Position numbers and translations under genes: made by a program | Notes under the pieces: generated by a model | Seen by the model: only the letters and a program-made list of their open reading frames with translations | Databases searched by the model: none | Told to the model about the DNA's origin: nothing | NCBI GenBank assembly: GCA_030040915.1 | Contig: JASHSI010000007.1 | Coordinates: 1-34,446 of the forward strand | DNA: 34,446 nucleotides | Source of the DNA: Thermoplasmata archaeon | GTDB taxonomy: Archaea; Thermoplasmatota; Thermoplasmata; Lutacidiplasmatales; UBA184 | Direction of reading: 5' to 3' | Shown here: positions 29,821 through 34,446 of the stretch, in pieces | Layout of the letters: each line of letters begins with the position of its first letter | Position numbering within the stretch: position 1 is the first letter of the stretch

Positions 29821-31869
29821 ATGACTTACCCGGGGCCGTCGCTCGCGCTTTCGGCCGCTGAACTGCTCCTCGCGACACTCGGGTTCGTCGCGCTAGGGGA
29901 GCTCGTTAGACGGGGGATTGCGCAGTTCTCCAGTTGGGCCCGTACCCTCAGGCCGATTGAGCGTATAGTCGTAGACCTCTACCTAGGTGGAGCGATTCTC
30001 TTCGGGATCGCCGCGCTCCCCCTCGGACTCTTTCGTTCGTACACTCCCGGGGTCCTGTTGGCCGGGGGGGTTGCGGTCCTGTGTGTGGTTCTCGTCCGGT
30101 CGCGGGTCGCCAATCGTCGAAGCGCCGATTGGCGTACCTTCCTCGACGACTTCCAGTCTGCACCCGTCCTGATCGCATTGGCCGCCGCACTTCTACTCGG
30201 CCTCATCGAGCTTTCAACAGCCAGTACCGCCCCGGCCGGAAACACGTTCGATTCGAGCCTGCTCACCTTCTACATCGCCCGCCTCGAAGCAGCGCACTCC
30301 ATACCCCTGAGCTTCGCTCCCTCGACGCAGTTCGCCGTGGTGTACCCACAAGGGACCACGGTGTGGCTCGCTTCTATACAATCGATGTTCGGCCTTCCTC
30401 CCGCTCGCACCTCGCTCCTTGCTACCCCCCTCTTCCTTGGAATGGCCCCACTCGGCGCGTACACTGTCGGGGACAGGCTCATCGGTCGCCCCGCCGCGGG
30501 GGCGACGTTCGCTGTGGTGTTTGCTTTCATTGGTTCATGGACAAGAGTCCTCGTCTCTGGAAGCAACGACTTTGTCCTGGCCTTCCCCCTCGTGTTAATC
30601 CTGATCGCCATTATCGGAGAATGGGCGAAGGAAGGAGCCCCCTCTTGGGGGAACGCTCTCTTCTTCGGGGGCCTCACCGGAGTGGCAGTCACCTTGAACC
30701 CGGCGGGCCCGATCTGGGTCTTCCTTACCCTGGCCGGCGTACTCCTCTTGAAGTGGAACGTTCGCAGCTTCCCTGCCAAATTGGCTCTGAGTCGATTCGT
30801 GGGTTCGCTGGCCCTCGGGACGGCGTTCGCCGCTCAGAGCCTATCCGAGGAAGTAACCGGCCTCGGAGGGCTCTTCCACCCTGGTATTCCCACTGGTGCG
30901 GTGGCCGCCGGAGCCCCGGCGTCCGGACTATCGGTCGCCCAGTTCGTCGGGCTCTCAGACCCGTTCCTCTTCCGGGCGACGAGCGTGTGGCTCTCGCCCT
31001 GGGCGCCCCTTCGGGACGAGCTCGCGGTGTTGATCGTCATCGGGGTCCTCCTTCTCGTCCTCTCGTCGGTCCGTGATGAGCTGACGGAACTCTGCCAGTT
31101 CGCGCGAGTGGCGCTTGCCGGAGTCGCCGCCGGGATTGGCCTTCTTGGGGCCGGGGTCCTCGCCCACGCCGAGTCCTCTGGGCTCGGCCGGCTCATCGCC
31201 CTGACGAGCCTAACGGAGACATCGATTCTGCTCTTCGCGATCTACACTATGGTTGCCGCCGTTCCTGTCTACGTGCTGATTGACTTCGCGGCAAGGGGGC
31301 TTGCTTCACGTTGGAACCGCCTCACTCGAATGGTCTCCATTCGTTCCGGTCGATATCACAGATCACATCCTACCAGGGTTGACTTGGCAGCCGTAGCGCT
31401 GTTGGCCGCCGGGCTCTTGGTCGTGCCCGGAGTCGCCTGGACCGCGGATGGCCTTTCGGGCTATGAGTCCGGTCTCTACCGTGCGTACGGTAACCTCACC
31501 GCCGGGGATTTCGCTCTGCTATCTTGGGCGGGAGCCCACCTCCCTTACAGGGCCAGGGTTCTTGTAGCGCCAGGCAGCGCTGCGGAATTCCTACCCGGGT
31601 ACGTTCCAAGCATAATCGTCCTTTTTCCCATGGTAGACGGGTTATTGGTTAATGCTTCGTACGGAGTTCTTGTGCGGGAGCTCCAGAATGGTACGCTAGA
31701 CGCCGCCGGCTCGTCCGCCTTGTCAAGTCTCTCAGTGGAGTACATCGCGATCACTGGGCAGAACACCGAACTCGACCGGCCCTTCTCACCGGATCCGTTC
31801 TTGGGGAGCCGCGCCTTCTCGCTGCTTTTTTCTCAAGGCGACGCATACCTTTTCGAGCGGACCTCATGA
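29821..31869 (+). CDS. Large polytopic membrane protein, GT-C/oligosaccharyltransferase-like topology
   Basis: The protein has 682 residues and at least twelve hydrophobic segments. After the first helices, the external loop 'TAPAGNTFDSSLLTFYIARLEAAHSIPLSF' carries an acidic residue and an aromatic/Arg pattern as in GT-C glycosyltransferases. 'QFAVVYPQGTTVWLASIQSMFGLPPARTSLLATPLFLG' and 'VSGSNDFVLAFPLVLILIAI' follow. The last 150 residues form an extracellular domain with 'YRARVLVAPGSAAEFLPGYVPSIIVLFPMVDG' and 'LSVEYIAITGQNTEL', similar in style to the soluble domain of membrane sugar transferases. Assignment to a specific family is not possible. I infer a role in surface glycan assembly. The ATG at 29821 begins the first helix. 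No TATA box at leaderless spacing is seen. T-rich sequence lies about 100 bases after the stop. Confidence 0.65.
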   Translation: MTYPGPSLALSAAELLLATLGFVALGELVRRGIAQFSSWARTLRPIERIVVDLYLGGAILFGIAALPLGLFRSYTPGVLLAGGVAVLCVVLVRSRVANRRSADWRTFLDDFQSAPVLIALAAALLLGLIELSTASTAPAGNTFDSSLLTFYIARLEAAHSIPLSFAPSTQFAVVYPQGTTVWLASIQSMFGLPPARTSLLATPLFLGMAPLGAYTVGDRLIGRPAAGATFAVVFAFIGSWTRVLVSGSNDFVLAFPLVLILIAIIGEWAKEGAPSWGNALFFGGLTGVAVTLNPAGPIWVFLTLAGVLLLKWNVRSFPAKLALSRFVGSLALGTAFAAQSLSEEVTGLGGLFHPGIPTGAVAAGAPASGLSVAQFVGLSDPFLFRATSVWLSPWAPLRDELAVLIVIGVLLLVLSSVRDELTELCQFARVALAGVAAGIGLLGAGVLAHAESSGLGRLIALTSLTETSILLFAIYTMVAAVPVYVLIDFAARGLASRWNRLTRMVSIRSGRYHRSHPTRVDLAAVALLAAGLLVVPGVAWTADGLSGYESGLYRAYGNLTAGDFALLSWAGAHLPYRARVLVAPGSAAEFLPGYVPSIIVLFPMVDGLLVNASYGVLVRELQNGTLDAAGSSALSSLSVEYIAITGQNTELDRPFSPDPFLGSRAFSLLFSQGDAYLFERTS

Positions 31870-32031
31870 TGGGTAAGGCTTACGCGTCCTCGCAGTAAGG
31901 CAGCCAGACAGAGAAAGAGGGACGGTGAGTTCTCCTTTGGATCGGGACAGTCGATTGACAACTCAACGGACTCGATTCTTTTCTCGCCCGACCCACGTCG
32001 ACTTTTCCGTACATTGCCCGCACGCTATACC
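31870..32031. other. Convergent intergenic region with repeated GTAAG half-sites
   Basis: Just after the 682-aa gene, GTAAG-G-CTTAC (31873-31883) and GTAAGGCAG (31895-31903) occur. The latter is identical to nine bases of the shared promoter element at 23351 and 25029. No TATA box follows, so no promoter is evident. T-rich tracts at 31976-31982 and 32001-32007 may serve as terminator for the plus-strand gene. Confidence 0.35.
31974..32009 (+). terminator. T-rich putative terminator
   Basis: GATTCTTTTCTCGCC and GACTTTTCCG lie between two convergent genes. Archaeal termination mainly needs T-rich tracts in the non-template strand. Only the position and composition support this call. Confidence 0.3.
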
Positions 32032-33006
32032 TTAGGGTAACTCTTCAAGAATTGTCTTAGGGCCATCGAGAGCTCTTAGAGATCTCAAGCCACGTTGGGC
32101 ACCCTCAGATCCCTGCCGCTCATCCTCGATCGGTTTGTCCAGGGCCGGCTGTTTGACGCGCTCGCAAAACCAATATTGGTTGGGTGCGCCCACATCGAAC
32201 CAGCGCTTTCGAATTTGAAGTCCCGCGCCTTCGAGGAGTATCCGGCAGGAATCTTCGTTAGGTCCGAGTGTGACCTCAATAATGACTTGCTTCGCTCTAG
32301 ACAGGCAATTAGGGCCCCCACGAAGTACCTCCAATTCGGATCCCTCCACATCAATGAGAACCCAGTCAATTCTATCCAGGCCGACTCGGCTGGCCTCAAT
32401 ATCTAGGCCTGAGGTAGGGACCAACACACTCTCGGTAGATTCGCCGGACGTTGACGGACTCCATCCCGGTAAGAGGGAAGATAGTGTGGGTGCGGACGCT
32501 GGAACGTATAGCTGTGCCATTCCGCATGAACTTGCTAGAGCCACTCGACAAAGGGTTACACCCGAGAGCTTGTTGTTCGCGACGTTCGACTCAAGCACAG
32601 CGAACGTCTCAGGGTTTGGTTCGAACGCGACTACGCGTGCCCCCAAATTGGCAGACTCGAGCGTCCAGCGTCCGGTGTGGGCCCCGACGTCGATGACTAC
32701 TTCGCCGCGGCTTGGGTGGAACCAATCCGCGACAGCTTTCTTACTGAGGGGGAGCAAGAAAGATAGGTCTTCCGTCCGCGGCCTGACAATGAATCGTAAT
32801 CCGTGCCGCCGCACTATGATCCGTCGGACGAGGAAGAAGCCAGAGCTTCTCAAAGTACTTCTGCTCGGAGACAAACGTGCCGCCGCGGCCCGAAAATAAC
32901 AATAATATAGGAAGACGGCGTCGGAGATCGAGTCAGGGAAGAGCGAGAGATACTGCCAAGCGGTTCTCCCCCATCCTCCATGCCTTTCGTTGCGCTCTCG
33001 GAACAT
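32032..33006 (-). CDS. FkbM-family SAM-dependent methyltransferase
   Basis: The protein has 324 residues with the ATG at 33006 (MFRERNERHGG). The first 100 residues include a hydrophobic 'ISDAVFLYYCYFRAAAARL'. The FkbM core follows: motif I 'EVVIDVGAHTGRWTLESANLGARVVAFEPNPETFAVLESNV', then 'NNKLSGVTLCRVALASSCG', and the family-typical 'RIDWVLIDVEGSELEVLRGG' and 'KQVIIEVTLGPNED'. FkbM enzymes often O-methylate sugars of surface glycans or antibiotics. An AATTAG box lies about 32 bases upstream. The longer track start at 33087 has no domain support. The gene is visibly less GC-rich and uses more A/T-ending codons than its neighbours, which suggests later acquisition. A C-terminal tail of about 40 residues is charged and probably disordered. 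Confidence 0.85.
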   Translation of the reverse strand: MFRERNERHGGWGRTAWQYLSLFPDSISDAVFLYYCYFRAAAARLSPSRSTLRSSGFFLVRRIIVRRHGLRFIVRPRTEDLSFLLPLSKKAVADWFHPSRGEVVIDVGAHTGRWTLESANLGARVVAFEPNPETFAVLESNVANNKLSGVTLCRVALASSCGMAQLYVPASAPTLSSLLPGWSPSTSGESTESVLVPTSGLDIEASRVGLDRIDWVLIDVEGSELEVLRGGPNCLSRAKQVIIEVTLGPNEDSCRILLEGAGLQIRKRWFDVGAPNQYWFCERVKQPALDKPIEDERQGSEGAQRGLRSLRALDGPKTILEELP

Positions 33007-33992
33007 TCGATACGGATTCAGAGAGGCACTACTTACTAATTGGGGTGGGTTAGTCGAGCAGCCACGAATAGGTGTCGACGGCCACAATAGGTCGGCAACT
33101 CATCCGTTATGTGGATGAGGTTGATGCCTGTGTAAGTCCGACGCCTCTGTAGAATGGTGGTGGGCGTCTCGACTTCGGCCTCTCCTACGTGGCAGGGATT
33201 CCCAAGGTCGGGAACGACGAACCTATGGCAGTGTTGATTGACTGCTTTAGGATTCATATCTCCGGAGTTTTCAAGAGCGGACGGCAAAGAGTGCCTCGCC
33301 TGTTGTGTCGGCTACTCAACGGCTCGCACCCGGCCTCTTGGGTCCAACGACGGATGGGGGTCGCATCGTCGTATGCCGTGTATCCGGCGCACAATCCCGC
33401 AGGACTTGTGGAACGAGCCGATGCACCGGGCCATGTGCGCGTTGGGAAGGGGATGGAAAGTCATGCGTCCACTAGCAACCGTGTGCACTGGCTCGTCTGA
33501 CCCGCATCCTGAAGATCCGGATAGGTTCGAGATCGAGATGGGCCTGTTGGTAAGCCTTTCCCTTCTCCGAGCGCGCCCACGCCCGACTCCAACTAGAGGC
33601 ATTCGAATGCTGAGAGGGCGCTCCGTGACGCTTGTCTGGGCGGCTAAGCCTGGGCAAGGGGGCCAGATTGCCCGATAGAGCGACAGCTTCTGCCTAGAGG
33701 ACGACGGGCTATGGGACCGTGAAGACTGCCGCTGCTACCGGGGTTGCGACCAAACCCGATGCACCGTCGTAGTGTCCCCAGCAGGTATAGCGCTCCTACA
33801 CATCCGTCCCGTCTTGCGCGAGGTGGCCAATGGTGGGGGACAATTCCGATTGAATCGGCAGACCTCTTGGATTGGACAGAGCATCGAAGCAGCTCTGTCC
33901 CATAATTCGGTGAACGGCTGATGTTCTCGGGGAGAGGTGCCCTCTTCCAGTGGAGCGGAGTCGGGTCTAAATGACCGGAATCTCTCCTCGAG
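33007..33992. other. Nearly 1 kb without a recognisable gene
   Basis: Base composition is lower in GC than most of the window, and frames on both strands (33189..33500, 33238..33678, 33036..33287, 33312..33602) overlap each other without any recognised motif. The 205-aa minus frame at 33735..34352 is antisense to the transposase. The stretch probably holds the left end of the insertion sequence and degraded DNA around it. I could not find its terminal repeat because the right end lies outside the window. Confidence 0.45.
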
Positions 33993-34446
33993 ATGCCCGA
34001 AGACCGCCGCGCCGCCTACCGAGCCTACGATCGGGTCCGCCGGCATGAGCTGGAGATCGTCACCCGACTGCTCGAGGAGATTCTCCCCGAGATGACCAAG
34101 CCCCGAGGCTGGAGCCACCAGCCCTACGTGGGGCGTCCCGGGCCTCACCGTCGAGGTCGTCCCGAGCGTTTCCCGTGGGAACCGATGGCGAAGGCGATCG
34201 GCCTGATGCACGCGATGGGATGGGACTACCGGCAGGCCGAGGGGGAGCTCTGGGTCGCCTCCGAGATCCGACGCCAGATCGGCCTGGAGGAGGCCCCCTC
34301 GCGCATGACGCTCTGGCGCGCGGAGCGGCGGTTCCCCGAGGAGTGGCTCCACGAGCTCAACACCCGGGTCTTGGAGGCGTTCAAAAAAAACTCCGTGACC
34401 CTGGCGGAGGAGTTCGAACGGTTGCGGCGGACTCGACGGGCCTCGG
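33993..34446 (+). CDS. Transposase, 5' part (runs off the window), with A8 frameshift site
   Basis: The ORF track omits this frame because no stop is reached. The ATG at 33993 opens 'MPEDRRAAYRAYDRVRRHELEIVTRLLEEIL', then 'GRPGPHRRGRPERFPWEPMAKAIGLMHAMGWDYRQAEGEL', a helical N-terminal domain with a basic RPGPHRRGRPE segment as in DDE transposases of IS4/IS5-type elements. At 34383-34390 the reading frame crosses eight As (TTC AAA AAA AAC). In the same frame it continues 'NSVTLAEEFERLRRTRRAS'. In the -1 frame it continues 'LRDPGGGVRTVAADSTGLG', where 'AADSTGL' looks like the first catalytic Asp motif of DDE enzymes. The gene thus either uses slippage, carries a frameshift mutation, or has a one-base sequencing error. 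The minus-strand ORF over it is a shadow. Confidence 0.7.
   Translation, partial: MPEDRRAAYRAYDRVRRHELEIVTRLLEEILPEMTKPRGWSHQPYVGRPGPHRRGRPERFPWEPMAKAIGLMHAMGWDYRQAEGELWVASEIRRQIGLEEAPSRMTLWRAERRFPEEWLHELNTRVLEAFKKNSVTLAEEFERLRRTRRAS
34383..34390 (+). other. A8 slippery run in the transposase gene
   Basis: Eight consecutive As occur in a GC-rich gene where Lys is normally AAG. A one-base slip here (A8 read as A9, or a -1 ribosomal shift) joins the N-terminal domain to the frame containing AADSTGL. Insertion sequences often use A-runs of this length for programmed frameshifting or transcriptional slippage. Confidence 0.5.

Noticed and set aside
33735-34352. 205-aa minus-strand ORF
   Set aside because: It is antisense to the transposase frame that starts at 33993, which has recognisable transposase-like segments. 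The minus product has no fold-like pattern.

Overview
The window looks like a chromosome segment of a high-GC archaeon, most likely an uncultured member of Thermoplasmatota. This is an inference from several signs. Many starts sit about 25-32 bases downstream of A/T-rich TATA-like boxes in otherwise GC-rich DNA, as expected for leaderless archaeal transcripts. There is an archaeal type IV pilin-like protein, several small winged-helix regulators of one archaeal type, and very large secreted proteins built from YVTN-type beta-propeller blades and 'TGLP..W' modules. No rRNA or tRNA gene and no CRISPR array was found.

Layout. 0.36-5.1 kb: a pilin-like protein converges on a 1342-residue secreted beta-propeller protein. 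5.3-8.7 kb: a winged-helix regulator and a minus-strand series of small single-domain proteins (DinB-like, VOC/glyoxalase-like, zinc ribbon, SRPBCC), separated by poorly coding DNA. 9.0-18.3 kb: a surface-glycan region. On the minus strand, a tightly overlapping set (ArsR-like regulator, small membrane protein, nucleotidyltransferase) is followed by a multi-membrane GT-C glycosyltransferase and a GT4 glycosyltransferase. Next come two family 2 glycosyltransferases, a split-barrel/methyltransferase fusion, a small unknown protein and a second methyltransferase.

18.6-20.3 kb: an accessory patch with two complete toxin-antitoxin modules (VapBC on plus, RelBE-like on minus), each with an inverted repeat at its promoter. 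A decayed fragment of a methyltransferase related to the one at 14.6-15.8 kb follows. 20.3-21.8 kb: two small membrane proteins and a divergent GNAT acetyltransferase. 21.8-25.1 kb: a membrane protein plus winged-helix regulator operon, a divergent secreted protein with an unusual aromatic C terminus, and a second winged-helix regulator. The operon and the second regulator share an almost identical promoter with a CTTAC-N5-GTAAG element, which suggests a small regulatory circuit.

25.9-28.4 kb: a second large beta-propeller surface protein with a C-terminal membrane anchor. 28.8-31.9 kb: a GyrI-like half domain, a membrane protein with a disordered acidic tail, and a 682-residue polytopic membrane protein. 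32.0-34.4 kb: an FkbM methyltransferase in visibly lower-GC DNA, about 1 kb without a convincing gene, and a transposase that runs off the window. The ORF track omits this transposase. It carries an A8 run, and the first catalytic-Asp-like motif (AADSTGL) is only reached in the -1 frame after that run.

The window is dominated by cell-surface functions (secreted propellers, pilin, glycosylation) with their local regulators, interrupted by selfish or mobile elements. The best candidate for something not yet described is the 21.8-25.1 kb cluster.
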